NCBI GenBank assembly: GCA_016715505.1 | Contig: JADJZY010000035.1 | Coordinates: 62,001 to 126,000 of the forward strand | Source of the DNA: Bacteroidota bacterium | Lineage (GTDB): Bacteria > Bacteroidota > Bacteroidia > Chitinophagales > Chitinophagaceae | Direction: 5' to 3' | DNA: 64,000 bases | In this document: piece after piece, positions 10,464 to 19,508 of the stretch | Layout of the letters: each line of letters starts with the position of its first letter | Position numbering within the stretch: the first letter of the stretch is position 1 | Translations under genes and position numbers: made by a program | Notes under the pieces: generated by a model | Database searches by the model: none | Told to the model about the DNA's origin: nothing | Seen by the model: only the letters and a program-made list of their open reading frames with translations

Positions 10464-12191
10464 ATGAATCTAAATGCAGATATCCGAAAAATTGAACGAA
10501 ACTATTTTCCAAAAGATGCCGAAATTACGAACTGGCCATCGCTTGAAAAATATTTTACTGAACTGAATCAAAGGCCTGTCAAACAACTCAGCGATTTGGA
10601 ACAATGGCTGCAAGACCTGAATGAATTGCAAGCAGTCATCAGTGAAGACGTTTGCTGGCGTCAAATCCGAATGACTTGCGATACCGAGAATCAGGAATTG
10701 GAAGAAGCCTTCAATTTTTTCTGTATGGAAATTGAACCCCATATCAAACCTTATATGGATGCCCTGAATAAAAAATTGCTCGCTTCGCCCTTGCTTAAAT
10801 CGCTCGATCAAAAAAAATATCAAACCTATATCCGGAATATCGAAAAGGATATTCGATTATACCGTGCCGAAAATCTGCAAATCATGGCTGAGTTAAATGT
10901 ATTGGCTCAACAATATGGCGCAATAACCGGTAAAATGACTGTTCAGGTTCAGGGCCAAGAATATACCCTGCAGCAAGCCGCTAAATTTTTGATGCAAAGC
11001 GACCGGACATTACGCAAACAAGTATATGAAGCCGTCAACGAAAGGCGAATGAAGGATAAAACACCACTCAACGATTTGTTTGATCAATTGCTGCAAAAGC
11101 GTCATCAGGTTGCCCTAAATGCCGGCTTTTCAAATTACCGCGATTATAAATTCCAGGAGCTCGGTCGTTTCGATTATACAGTCGAGGATTGCCAGAATTT
11201 TCATGAATCCATTCGAACATTTATCCGTCCACTCGCCGAAGAATTATATCAGCATAAACAAACGCAACTTCAATTAAACGAACTTCTGCCTTACGATATT
11301 GAAGCCGAGCCTGAAGGACAAAAACCACTGGAACCTTTTATGAACGGCGATGAGTTACTCGAAAAATCTATCGAGGTATTTCATCGACTCAATCCATATT
11401 TTGGCGATTGTTTAAAAAAGATGAAAGCACTGGGGCATTTTGATCTGGATAGCCGCAAAGGCAAAGCCCCAGGTGGTTATAATTGTCCCTTGGCCGAAAC
11501 CGGTGCCCCCTTTATTTTTATGAATGCCGCCGGTACCGCCGATGATGTAGTCACCATGATGCACGAAGGCGGTCATGCCCTACATTCTTTTTTGAGTCAC
11601 AACCTCGAGCTCTCTGCATTTAAGGAGTACCCCATGGAAATGGCTGAGCTGGCCAGTATGAGTATGGAATTATTCAGTATGGATCATTGGGATGTTTTTT
11701 ATCCGGATCCAACTTCTTTAAAGCGAGCCAAAATTGAAGAACTGGAACGCGCATTATCTATATTTCCATGGATTGCCAGCATCGATCAGTTTCAACATTG
11801 GTTGTATACAAATCCGGGACATACGGTGGATCAACGAACTGCAGCCTGGCTCGAAATTCATGAATCCTTTGCACCGCGAAATATTCAATGGGGCCCTTAT
11901 ACCCATTACCGGGAAGTGCTATGGCAAAAACAATTGCATTTATTTGAGGTGCCTTTTTATTACATCGAGTACGGTATCGCTCAATTGGGGGCATTGGCCA
12001 TGTGGAGAGCCTATAAAGAAAATCCAACCCAGACCCTTCAAAATTATATCAGCGCATTGAGCAAAGGAGGAACCCAAACTTTGCCTGACTTGTATCGCAC
12101 TGCGGGCATTTCATTTGATTTCTCGGCTGAACATGTTGCTTCATTGAGTGCTTTTGTTCAGGAGGAATTGAAGCAAATTTTACAGGCATAG
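10464..12191 (+). CDS. M3 family oligoendopeptidase (PepF-like)
   Basis: A 575-residue cytoplasmic metallopeptidase without signal peptide. The zinc site MMHEGGHALHSF (HExxH) lies near residue 365, and a downstream helix with EMAELASMSMELF supplies the third ligand (Glu). Size and layout match M3 oligoendopeptidases, which cut short peptides (roughly 5-20 residues) inside the cell. Substrate specificity is not readable. A TATTTTCG box at 10452-10459 is 4 nt before the ATG. Frame intact; divergent from the pirin gene with a 151-nt intergenic region. Confidence 0.9.
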   Translation: MNLNADIRKIERNYFPKDAEITNWPSLEKYFTELNQRPVKQLSDLEQWLQDLNELQAVISEDVCWRQIRMTCDTENQELEEAFNFFCMEIEPHIKPYMDALNKKLLASPLLKSLDQKKYQTYIRNIEKDIRLYRAENLQIMAELNVLAQQYGAITGKMTVQVQGQEYTLQQAAKFLMQSDRTLRKQVYEAVNERRMKDKTPLNDLFDQLLQKRHQVALNAGFSNYRDYKFQELGRFDYTVEDCQNFHESIRTFIRPLAEELYQHKQTQLQLNELLPYDIEAEPEGQKPLEPFMNGDELLEKSIEVFHRLNPYFGDCLKKMKALGHFDLDSRKGKAPGGYNCPLAETGAPFIFMNAAGTADDVVTMMHEGGHALHSFLSHNLELSAFKEYPMEMAELASMSMELFSMDHWDVFYPDPTSLKRAKIEELERALSIFPWIASIDQFQHWLYTNPGHTVDQRTAAWLEIHESFAPRNIQWGPYTHYREVLWQKQLHLFEVPFYYIEYGIAQLGALAMWRAYKENPTQTLQNYISALSKGGTQTLPDLYRTAGISFDFSAEHVASLSAFVQEELKQILQA

Positions 12192-12338
12192 GGATGGCTT
12201 TTGGACCTCTAAGCACAGATATTATCTACCAAGGGAAATGTTGCTGAATCGATTTACAAAAGAATAATTTCTAAGGCTATATTCTGGGTTAAAACCAAAT
12301 AACTAGATCTATTAAGAATATCCCATCGGGGATTACCG

Positions 12339-12346
12339 TAATTTTG
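12339..12346 (+). promoter_or_regulatory. Candidate -7 box of copA (TAATTTTG)
   Basis: TAATTTTG matches TAnnTTTG and lies 18 nt before the copA ATG. No TTG is found about 20 nt upstream, so a metal-dependent activator might be needed (inference). Confidence 0.4.
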
Positions 12347-12364
12347 CATCTTGATATTTGATGG

Positions 12365-14470
12365 ATGAAACAGGCGGTGCAATGTAAAGTGGAGGGGATG
12401 ACTTGTGGTAATTGCGCCATGAGTATCCAAAAATACCTCGAATCGGAAGGCGCCTCAGATGTCGTCGCAAATGCGGCTACCGGAACAGTTTCATTCGTTG
12501 GTTCAGAAGAAGTGGAATTGGATATACTTTATCAGGGTATTCAAAAACTAGGCTTCAAAGTGATTCCACCTGATCAAAAAACAAGCTCTTCATCTTCTGC
12601 CACTTTAAAAAAATATTTGATTTTTGCGGTGCTTTTATGGCTCCCTCTGATGGCGCATATGTTTGTAAGCTGGCCTATATTACATCAGGCATGGTTTCAA
12701 TGTGCTTTGAGTACCCCTGTGTTGATGTTAGGCTTTTGGCATTTTGGCCGCAGTGCCTGGCGATCTTTAAAAAACGGGATTCCAAACATGGATGTATTGG
12801 TCATCATTGGGGCCTCGGCGGCTTATTTTTATAGCATGGCCGGTTGGTACATGCATCCTTTAAACGTGCATCAGTATTTGTTTTTCGAAACCTGTTCTTC
12901 CATCATTACGCTAGTACTCGCAGGTAATTTCCTCGAAGCATATACGGTTCAATCTACTTCAACAGCTATTCAGGAATTGATGAAATATCGGAAAACCAAA
13001 GCCCGTATTTTGTTCACGGATAGTATTGGAAAGGAGTCTATTCAGGAAACTGATAACGATGCAGTCCGTTTAAATGATATTCTCATCGTCAATAGCGGAG
13101 ATATGGTTGCAGCAGATGGTGTGATGATTTCAGGTGAGGCATCTATCAACGAAGCAATGATGAGCGGAGAAAGCCTGCCTGTGTTAAAAAAAACAGGCGA
13201 TACGGTGATTGGTGGAACCATTGTGATGGATGGTCAATTTCGGATGTCTGTCACCGCAATAGGCGATTCCACAGCCATTGCCCAAATCATCGAATTGGTG
13301 AATCGGGCACAGGCGGCCAAACCTCCTTTGCAAAAATTAGCGGACCGCATCAGCGCTATTTTTGTACCTGTTGTTTTAGGGATTTCAATGCTCACTTTAT
13401 TCGTGAGTGTATGGATACTGGACATTGAATTTCAAGAGGGCATGATGCGGAGTATTGCCGTTTTAGTGATTGCTTGCCCCTGTGCCATGGGTTTGGCCAC
13501 CCCGGCTGCAGTGATGGTTGGATTGGGCCGTGCCGCACGCCGTGGCATTTTGGTAAAAGGTGGTGATACGCTCGAGAAGTTGGTGAAGGTGAAACAATTT
13601 GTTTTTGATAAAACAGGAACCCTTACAACCGGTGAACTGGAAATTGATCAATTCGAATCAACATTACCTGAAACTCAATTTCGTCAAGTGATATGTAGTT
13701 TGGAATCCCATTCCTCGCATCCCATTGCCAAATCGATTCTTCGACAATGGACCGCCGAAGAAAAAATAGATTGGAAAGCAGTAGAAGAAATCAAAGGCAT
13801 CGGACTTCGTGCTTCGGCTTTGGACGGAAGTATCTGGATCCTGGGCTCGTATCGAATTTTGGATAAGCAACCGGTGGATGTCAAACATGATTTATGGCTT
13901 ACAAAAAATGGCGTAATCATGGGGTGGATGGATTTAAAGGATAGCCTCCGACCCGATGCCAAAGCCGTGATTGCCCAACTGCAAAAGCAAGGTATGAAAT
14001 GTATTTTACTCAGCGGCGACCGCCAGGAAAAGTGCGATCAAATCGGAAAAGAACTGGGGATGGATGAGGTCTATGGCGAGCAACTACCGGCACAAAAATT
14101 GCAAAAACTGGAGGCGCTCGAAAAGAATGGACCCACCCTGATGGTTGGCGATGGAATCAATGATGCACCTGCTTTGACCAAGGCATCTGTCGGGGTTTCA
14201 TTGAGCGATGCTTCACAAATAGCTATTCAAAGCGCCGGAATTATTTTACTACAAAACAAATTATCTCTTTTGCTCGAAAGTATCGCTTTGGGTAAACATA
14301 CTTATCAAACCATTCGGCAGAATTTATTTTGGGCTTTCGCATATAATGTAGTTGCTATTCCCGTGGCCTTTATGGGATTACTTACGCCCAGTTGGGGAGC
14401 AGCCATCATGGGTTTGAGTGATGTGATTCTGATTTCAAATTCGTTGAAATTGCGGTTCAAAAAAATATAA
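12365..14470 (+). CDS. copA: Copper-exporting P1B-type ATPase
   Basis: A 701-residue heavy-metal P-type ATPase. In order: one N-terminal HMA domain with GMTCGNC (residues 11-17), paired membrane helices, the A-domain with MMSGES, the membrane metal site ACPCAMGLATP (the CPC motif that marks Cu+/Ag+ transporters), the phosphorylation loop DKTGTLTTG, the nucleotide-site SHPIAKS, and the hinge MVGDGINDAPAL. Family knowledge: it pumps monovalent copper out of the cytoplasm using ATP. It stands alone, with no CopZ chaperone or CueR-type regulator beside it. Frame and length are normal for the family. CopA is the likely identity; silver cannot be excluded. Confidence 0.92.
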   Translation: MKQAVQCKVEGMTCGNCAMSIQKYLESEGASDVVANAATGTVSFVGSEEVELDILYQGIQKLGFKVIPPDQKTSSSSSATLKKYLIFAVLLWLPLMAHMFVSWPILHQAWFQCALSTPVLMLGFWHFGRSAWRSLKNGIPNMDVLVIIGASAAYFYSMAGWYMHPLNVHQYLFFETCSSIITLVLAGNFLEAYTVQSTSTAIQELMKYRKTKARILFTDSIGKESIQETDNDAVRLNDILIVNSGDMVAADGVMISGEASINEAMMSGESLPVLKKTGDTVIGGTIVMDGQFRMSVTAIGDSTAIAQIIELVNRAQAAKPPLQKLADRISAIFVPVVLGISMLTLFVSVWILDIEFQEGMMRSIAVLVIACPCAMGLATPAAVMVGLGRAARRGILVKGGDTLEKLVKVKQFVFDKTGTLTTGELEIDQFESTLPETQFRQVICSLESHSSHPIAKSILRQWTAEEKIDWKAVEEIKGIGLRASALDGSIWILGSYRILDKQPVDVKHDLWLTKNGVIMGWMDLKDSLRPDAKAVIAQLQKQGMKCILLSGDRQEKCDQIGKELGMDEVYGEQLPAQKLQKLEALEKNGPTLMVGDGINDAPALTKASVGVSLSDASQIAIQSAGIILLQNKLSLLLESIALGKHTYQTIRQNLFWAFAYNVVAIPVAFMGLLTPSWGAAIMGLSDVILISNSLKLRFKKI

Positions 14471-14537
14471 GTTGCTCTTTATACTTCCCATTTTGCAATC
14501 AATCATGAATAAAATGTTGGAAGAAGGAAATGCATGA

Positions 14538-15290
14538 TCATGCAATCCGATTTTCCAACCAATGTAACACCGTTTCTTTTTTGCGTTGAGATAATGGCAC
14601 CTGATGACCATTTTCTAGAATAAGTACACCACCATTGGTTTTGTCAAATACCTCAATTTTTTCCGGGTTGGCCAAGTAGGAATGATGGGTTCGGATAAAA
14701 CCTAAAGGTTCAAGAATACTTTCATATTCCTTCAGATTGCGCGATACCAGTATGGGATCATGCCCGCTGATAAAAAATCGGGTATAGGTTCTTTCAGCTT
14801 CGCAATAAAGGATGTCTTTGACTTTTATGAAATAAACGTTTTGTACATCGCGCAGCACAATTCTTTTTTCTGTATCCTGTCTGCCATTCATTTGTGTCAA
14901 CAAGAATTGAATTTGTTTTTTTAAATCATGTTCCTCCATACGCACCGATGCACGTTCAATACTTCGTTGTAAATGTTCCGGATGAACGGGCTTTAGTAAA
15001 AAATCTATCGCACTGAATCGAAAAGCATCTACCGCATATTTATCATGTGCGGTTACAAAAATTAACTGGAAATGATGTTCTTCAATGCGGGCCGCTAAAT
15101 CGAATCCGGTCCCATCATCCATTTCCACATCCAGCAATACGATATCCGGTTGAAAAAGGAGAATGGACTTGTAACCACTCTCCACGCCATCTGCTTCGGC
15201 AATGCTTTGTATGCCAGGACAATAGGCTTGTAACATACATTTCAGGCCTTCGCGAAGAGGTGCTTCATTGTCGATAATCAGGACTTTCAT
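14538..15290 (-). CDS. LytTR family response regulator
   Basis: A 250-residue regulator. The receiver domain (about 1-120) starts MKVLIIDNEAP and carries the phosphoacceptor in IVLLDVEMDDGTG and a KPV lysine in LLKPVHPEH. The first acidic cluster reads D-N-E, with Asn at the second position of the usual D-D-E. The C-terminal LytTR DNA-binding domain (about 145-245) contains VKDILYCEAERTYTRF and a typical HHSYLANPEKI segment. It starts 20 nt downstream of the paired kinase, so the two form an operon and a LytS/LytR-like system. Target genes are unknown. Confidence 0.93.
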   Translation of the reverse strand: MKVLIIDNEAPLREGLKCMLQAYCPGIQSIAEADGVESGYKSILLFQPDIVLLDVEMDDGTGFDLAARIEEHHFQLIFVTAHDKYAVDAFRFSAIDFLLKPVHPEHLQRSIERASVRMEEHDLKKQIQFLLTQMNGRQDTEKRIVLRDVQNVYFIKVKDILYCEAERTYTRFFISGHDPILVSRNLKEYESILEPLGFIRTHHSYLANPEKIEVFDKTNGGVLILENGHQVPLSQRKKETVLHWLENRIA

Positions 15291-15309
15291 GGTCGATAAA
15301 ATTAATCTT

Positions 15310-17155
15310 TTATTGGATGTCTCGCGAATGAATAATTGGCAAATAGATATGCACTGTTACGCCACTTCCGGGATGATTGATTACTTCAAAACGGGCGCTG
15401 GATTTTTGTTCAAGATTTAATAGATAAATACGATCGCGAATGATTTGACTGGCCCTTGAAATATGTCCGTTGTTGTTTGTTTTGGAAGGATTCATTCCTT
15501 TGCCATTGTCCCGAATTTCAATATGCAAACCTTCATGGTGCGGTTCAAATATCATCTCAATACTCCCGGAACCTTCTGCTTTATCGAAACCGTGCTCGAT
15601 GCTGTTTTCAATAAATGGTTGTATAATCATCGAAGGAATCATGATGTCCTCGGGGTCTAAATCCGGGTGCGTTTGAATATCTGCCTCAAAACTTCCGGGG
15701 AAACGCAATTTTTGCAGACTCAGGTATTCCTCCAAGAACAAGATCTCTTGTTCCAGTGAAATAAAATCTTTATACGTGCTCTCCAGCGTTTCGCGCATGA
15801 TATGTGCGAATCGAGCCAGACTCCTGCGAGTAAATAGTGATCTTGTTTTTGCATGGCCATCGTCTGTAAGGAAGCAAGTGTATTAAAGAAAAAATGGGGA
15901 TTCATTCGGGCACGGTTCAATCGTTGTTCGGTCAGCAGAATTTGTTGTTTGTTTTTTAGCCGATATTGCCTGAAATAAAAAATCAACGTAGCGATACCAA
16001 AAAGCGCCAGAAGAATCAACAATAAATACATTCTTTTTTCTTGGGCCAATTGGCGAATGGCATGTTCATTTTTTTCCTGATGATATTTTATTTCAAGCTC
16101 ATGGATTGTTTTAGATTTTTCTACATCTTTCAAACTATCCATAATCTCGTGAAACGATTCTGCATGTTGAAGCGCTAGTTCAAACTGACTTGATTCTACC
16201 GCAATCTGATACAACAATGCATGAGCGTTAGCAATTTGTTCAGGGTTCTTTTGTTTGAGCAGGATCATCATAGAGGAGTCTGCAAAACGTTGCGCTTCCG
16301 AATATTGTTTGCGCTGCCGGTAAATATCTGCTTTGTCACTAAAACAAATGGCGAGCAAACTTTGGCTCACATCCTCATTTCTAAACCTCAGCGCACTGTC
16401 GATATAAGCCATGGCCAGGTCTGTTTTTTGTTGTTCATAGTATAGGCCATTCATTTTAAGATAAGCGCGCATGATTAAGGAAGAATCCTTGATGGCCAAA
16501 CTCAATTTTAAAAAACTGTGAATGTAATAAGTCGCTGAATCCAACGAAGACGTCGTCGGTTGATCCTGATACATCCATAAGTACCGCGAAGCTATTTGAT
16601 GATAAACATGGGCCTTATTCACTGAATCACTTATTTGCGAAAGTTGGGGAAGGGCGGAGGAAGTATATTCTTTGCTTTTGGCAAGGTCGCCCATTCGTGC
16701 AAAACAATTGGCGAGGATCAGTCTGAAACTGGCAATCAGATAGGCGTCTTTGGTTGCCTCGGCAAATTCTAGATTGGCCAGACAAAGCTCTATAGACTTT
16801 TCGTATCGGCCAATGTTGTGTAACCATTGTGCGCGGTCCATTATGTGATACAAATGTTCGGCCGGTGGACAATCAGATAGTTTGTACAAACTATCAATCA
16901 TGTCTAATTTTCGTTGGATAGAATCGTTGTCGGAGACCTGGTCTTTTTCAAAAGATTTTTCGCATATCCATTCCAGTATTTTAGCCCGGCAAACCACATT
17001 TTTTCAGTACTTAGCCTTTTCTCTAAAACTTCAAGATCCTTGATTTTCTGAAGTTCTTTTTTGCTCATGGTGGGGCATGAACACGATTGCGCCAAATGAT
17101 CGATCCTGATCATCATGACTCCGCACAAAACACTAAAAAAAATCAAGTGCTTCAA
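15310..17155 (-). CDS. LytS-type (His_kinase family) sensor histidine kinase with TPR sensor region, frameshifted
   Basis: One locus of about 615 codons with two breaks: one base missing in the T6 run 16999-17004 and one missing around 15821-15826. The N-terminal part is an exported or periplasmic region with several TPR-like helical repeats (for example RYEKSIELCLANLEFAEA). It is followed by a membrane helix (YLLLILLALFGIATLIFYF) and a coiled linker, then the kinase core with the phosphorylated His in RARMNPHFFFNTL and the ATP-binding motifs PFIENSIEHGF and IEIRDNGKGM. Partner of the LytTR regulator immediately downstream. The start is uncertain: the frame opens at a TTG (17155), and an ATG at 17180-17182 in another frame could be the true start if a further indel exists. 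Confidence 0.82.
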
Positions 17156-17643
17156 TTCCCTTTATTTTCATCTAAATGTAATCGATTCAAACAAAGAATG
17201 GGATGGAGTTCACTTGAATTTTTTCAAGGAAGGATTGGCCAAAATCGATTGTCCATTTATTTCAATCAATTGTTGCGCCAGCATGTTCGCGGGTTCATCC
17301 CTGGCATTCGTTCGAAGAACATGACAGCAAAGGCCCTCCTGAAAGGGCCCATGCTCAACTACGAAAGGGGTTATATTATTTGCGTTCTATTCGTTCAGTA
17401 TGCTTTAAGCTCAATTATTTATCTTACAATCTAGGATAAAGGACTCTTCTGCATGGCTGAATGTCAGAATCGATTTGTTGTTTCAATACCCAAAGGTCGT
17501 TTCAAATTCAACTTTCTGTCTTGTAGATAAACCCCCGCCGAAAAGCGATGTATTCTTGTTGGTTTTGAATGAATAAGTGAAGAAAAAGATTTTAAAACGA
17601 ATTATACCCTGATTTCAAAAGCCATCATTACCTTTATACGGAA
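17156..17643. other. Intergenic region without a recognisable gene
   Basis: About 490 nt between the divergent kinase and MerR genes. Short open frames on the plus strand have no recognisable product or codon pattern. The only structure seen is a small hairpin, GGCCCT-CCTGA-AAGGGCC, near 17332-17350, without a following T-run. A TACCTTTA box at 17629-17636 may be the promoter of the MerR gene. Confidence 0.5.
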
Positions 17644-18054
17644 GTGCAACAGTTATCTTTATTTGACCAGATTAAGATTTTGCAGGAGGAGAGCACTCCT
17701 GTTGAAGTGGACTTAAATACCCTTAAAAAGGTTTATTATACCATCACGGAGGTTGCGGAAATGTTTCAGGTGAATGCCTCCTTATTACGATTTTGGGAAA
17801 AGGAATTTCCGGCTCAGTTGGCAGGGGTGAAAAAAAACAAAAAAGGCGACCGCTACTACAATAAACAGGATCTTGAAAAATTGAAATTGATTTTCCATGT
17901 GGTCCGCGATAAAAAAATGACCCTCGAAGGCGCCCGTGATTATCTGAAAAACAATAAAAAGAAGGCCAAGGACGATAAAACCCTGATTGAAAATTTGCAA
18001 ACTGTCCGGTCCTTTTTGATTGAATTAAAAAATAGCCTGAAACAAACTTCATGA
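17644..18054 (+). CDS. MerR family transcriptional regulator
   Basis: A 136-residue protein with a MerR-type winged helix-turn-helix near its N-terminus: YYTITEVAEMFQVNASLLRFWEKEF (about residues 30-54), then the wing GDRYYNKQDLEKL. The C-terminal half is a short charged helical region with no metal-binding Cys pattern, so it is not a typical metal sensor. Small MerR proteins of this kind are common in Bacteroidota, usually with unknown ligand. The start is a GTG at 17644. A weak hairpin follows the stop codon. Confidence 0.88.
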   Translation: MQQLSLFDQIKILQEESTPVEVDLNTLKKVYYTITEVAEMFQVNASLLRFWEKEFPAQLAGVKKNKKGDRYYNKQDLEKLKLIFHVVRDKKMTLEGARDYLKNNKKKAKDDKTLIENLQTVRSFLIELKNSLKQTS

Positions 18055-18102
18055 CACAATGGAGAGCGATTATTTTGTGGCTGCCGAATTTGAACTTATT
18101 TT

Positions 18103-18121
18103 AGCCCTCCAATGAAGGGCT
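18103..18121 (+). terminator. Weak hairpin downstream of the MerR gene
   Basis: AGCCCT (18103-18108) pairs with AGGGCT (18116-18121) around a 7-nt loop, followed by TTTC. The stem is short and the T-run poor, so termination is only possible. Confidence 0.35.
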
Positions 18122-18178
18122 TTCGGTGGTTGGCTTAAGATAAGACAATTATTATAACCCGGTAAAAAACGAGATAAT

Positions 18179-18724
18179 ATGAAAAAGTGGACCTTACTAA
18201 TGTTTATCCTTACAATGACAACAATCATGCAAGCTCAGGATTTTGTGAGAGAGAATGATAAAAAAACAGATAAAGTGCTGCTGAGAGGTAAACTCACTTT
18301 TGCGGATGTGATGGATGAAACCGTGAATAAATGGTTGATCAAAGGTGCTGCTGCTTATCATCCCAACGAAGAAGTGATTAAAGCCTTAAAATCGGTGATG
18401 CAACATTATCGCCTCGTTATTTTTATGGGTACCTGGTGCGAAGACACCCAGGTGCTTTTACCGCAGTTGTATAAAACGCTTAAAGATGCCGGATTCGATA
18501 TGAATGCCATTGAAATGTATGGTGTGAATCGCAAAAAGGAAGCTTTAAATATTGAGCATAAATTTTATAATATCGAACGAGTGCCGACTATTATCGTTAT
18601 GCATCAGTACCGGGAAGTAGGCCGAATCATTGAAAGTGTTTCCGGCTCTATCGAAGAAGCCATGCTCAATATCATGTTGCCGGATGCACAAAAACTTGAA
18701 GCCAAACGTGCAGCCAAACAATAA
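18179..18724 (+). CDS. Exported thioredoxin-like protein with a single active-site Cys
   Basis: A 181-residue protein with a signal peptide (MKKWTLLMFILTMTTIMQAQ). The central region has the thioredoxin fold markers FMGTWCEDTQ and the cis-proline loop ERVPTIIV. The usual second Cys of the CxxC motif is Thr (W-C-E-D-T), so classic disulfide exchange is unlikely unless it works by a monothiol mechanism. Inference: a periplasmic redox or scaffold protein. It stands between the MerR regulator (same strand) and the GGGP synthase homologue (convergent). Reading frame intact. Confidence 0.78.
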   Translation: MKKWTLLMFILTMTTIMQAQDFVRENDKKTDKVLLRGKLTFADVMDETVNKWLIKGAAAYHPNEEVIKALKSVMQHYRLVIFMGTWCEDTQVLLPQLYKTLKDAGFDMNAIEMYGVNRKKEALNIEHKFYNIERVPTIIVMHQYREVGRIIESVSGSIEEAMLNIMLPDAQKLEAKRAAKQ

Positions 18725-18756
18725 TCATTTAAGGGTTGTTATAAAGTTTGAAGAAA

Positions 18757-19401
18757 TCAGGCTTTGATATACTGCTGATGCACGGCAGAAGCGATTTCCT
18801 GAATCAGATTCGCATCTTTTTCGATGGCATTTCCAACCACTACCACATCTGCGCCGGATTTGCAATGCAGGTAGGCTCTTTCCGGGTCTTTAATGCCTCC
18901 TCCCACAATTAAAGGAATTTGGGTGTGAGCACTGATTTTTTGAATCATACTATCCGAAACCGGCAATCGGGCTCCGCTGCCAGCATCCACATACAAGAGA
19001 TGTTTGCCCTGCATTTCACCTGCAAGGGCTGTACATAAAGCAATATCATCTTTGTCACGGGGAATTGGTGCACTGCCGCTCATGTATGTATTCCGGCCCG
19101 AAATGAGCGAAAGATAAAATAAAGCATCTGCATAGGAGCTTACCTGAGAAGGGCTGCCGGGGAACAAGACCACGGGAATGTCGCTACTGGCTTTAAAATG
19201 CTGGATGCATTCGTCCAAATGCTGGCTCACCATGAGGCTACCACCCATAAAAACGAAATCAACGCCTGCCTGATTACAACGCTCGGCCAAGGAGGAAATT
19301 TGAGAAACAGATACCTTGTCCGGATCAATCAAAACCGCGAAAGCTTTCCGCTTTTCCTGGCGCAGCGACACAAAACGTTTATAAACTGGTCCCGTCATCA
19401 T
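18757..19401 (-). CDS. Geranylgeranylglyceryl phosphate synthase family protein with an internal deletion
   Basis: The family joins a polyprenyl diphosphate to sn-glycerol-1-phosphate. Recognisable blocks: AVLIDPDK, VDFVFMGGS, PVVLFPGSPSQVS, FYLSLISGRN, APIPRDKDDIALCTALAGEM, LLYVDAGSGARLPVS, IPLIVGGGIKDPE and DVVVVGNAIEKD, which together are the phosphate-binding TIM barrel. Between SGRN and the SYMS/PIP block relatives have about 35-40 residues (starting PEYLIG and including PTGYML). Here SGRN joins directly to TYMSGSAPIP, so one beta/alpha unit is missing in frame. The acidic residue in YVDAGSGA is Asp where relatives usually have Glu. It may be inactive, or the gap may be an assembly deletion. 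ATG codons at 19399-19401 and 19396-19398 are better starts than the TTG before them. Confidence 0.82.
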   Translation of the reverse strand: MMTGPVYKRFVSLRQEKRKAFAVLIDPDKVSVSQISSLAERCNQAGVDFVFMGGSLMVSQHLDECIQHFKASSDIPVVLFPGSPSQVSSYADALFYLSLISGRNTYMSGSAPIPRDKDDIALCTALAGEMQGKHLLYVDAGSGARLPVSDSMIQKISAHTQIPLIVGGGIKDPERAYLHCKSGADVVVVGNAIEKDANLIQEIASAVHQQYIKA

Positions 19402-19409
19402 CAATCCGG

Positions 19410-19417
19410 CAAAGATA
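19410..19417 (-). promoter_or_regulatory. -7 box (TATCTTTG) of the GGGP synthase-like gene
   Basis: The minus strand reads TATCTTTG, a perfect TAnnTTTG, 8 nt before the ATG at 19401. It supports the ATG start over the upstream TTG. Confidence 0.5.
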
Positions 19418-19508
19418 TTATAATTATTGAAAAAAGAGATACTGAATCAATACCCCGAATGCGGCTCAATAGTGACCATTCAGGGTCTGTGCTTACCTTC
19501 ACCGCTTC

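Noticed and set aside
17087..17434. Open frames on the plus strand between the LytS-type kinase and the MerR gene
   Set aside because: No recognisable product, no promoter or ribosome-binding signal in place, and partly antisense to the kinase N-terminus.
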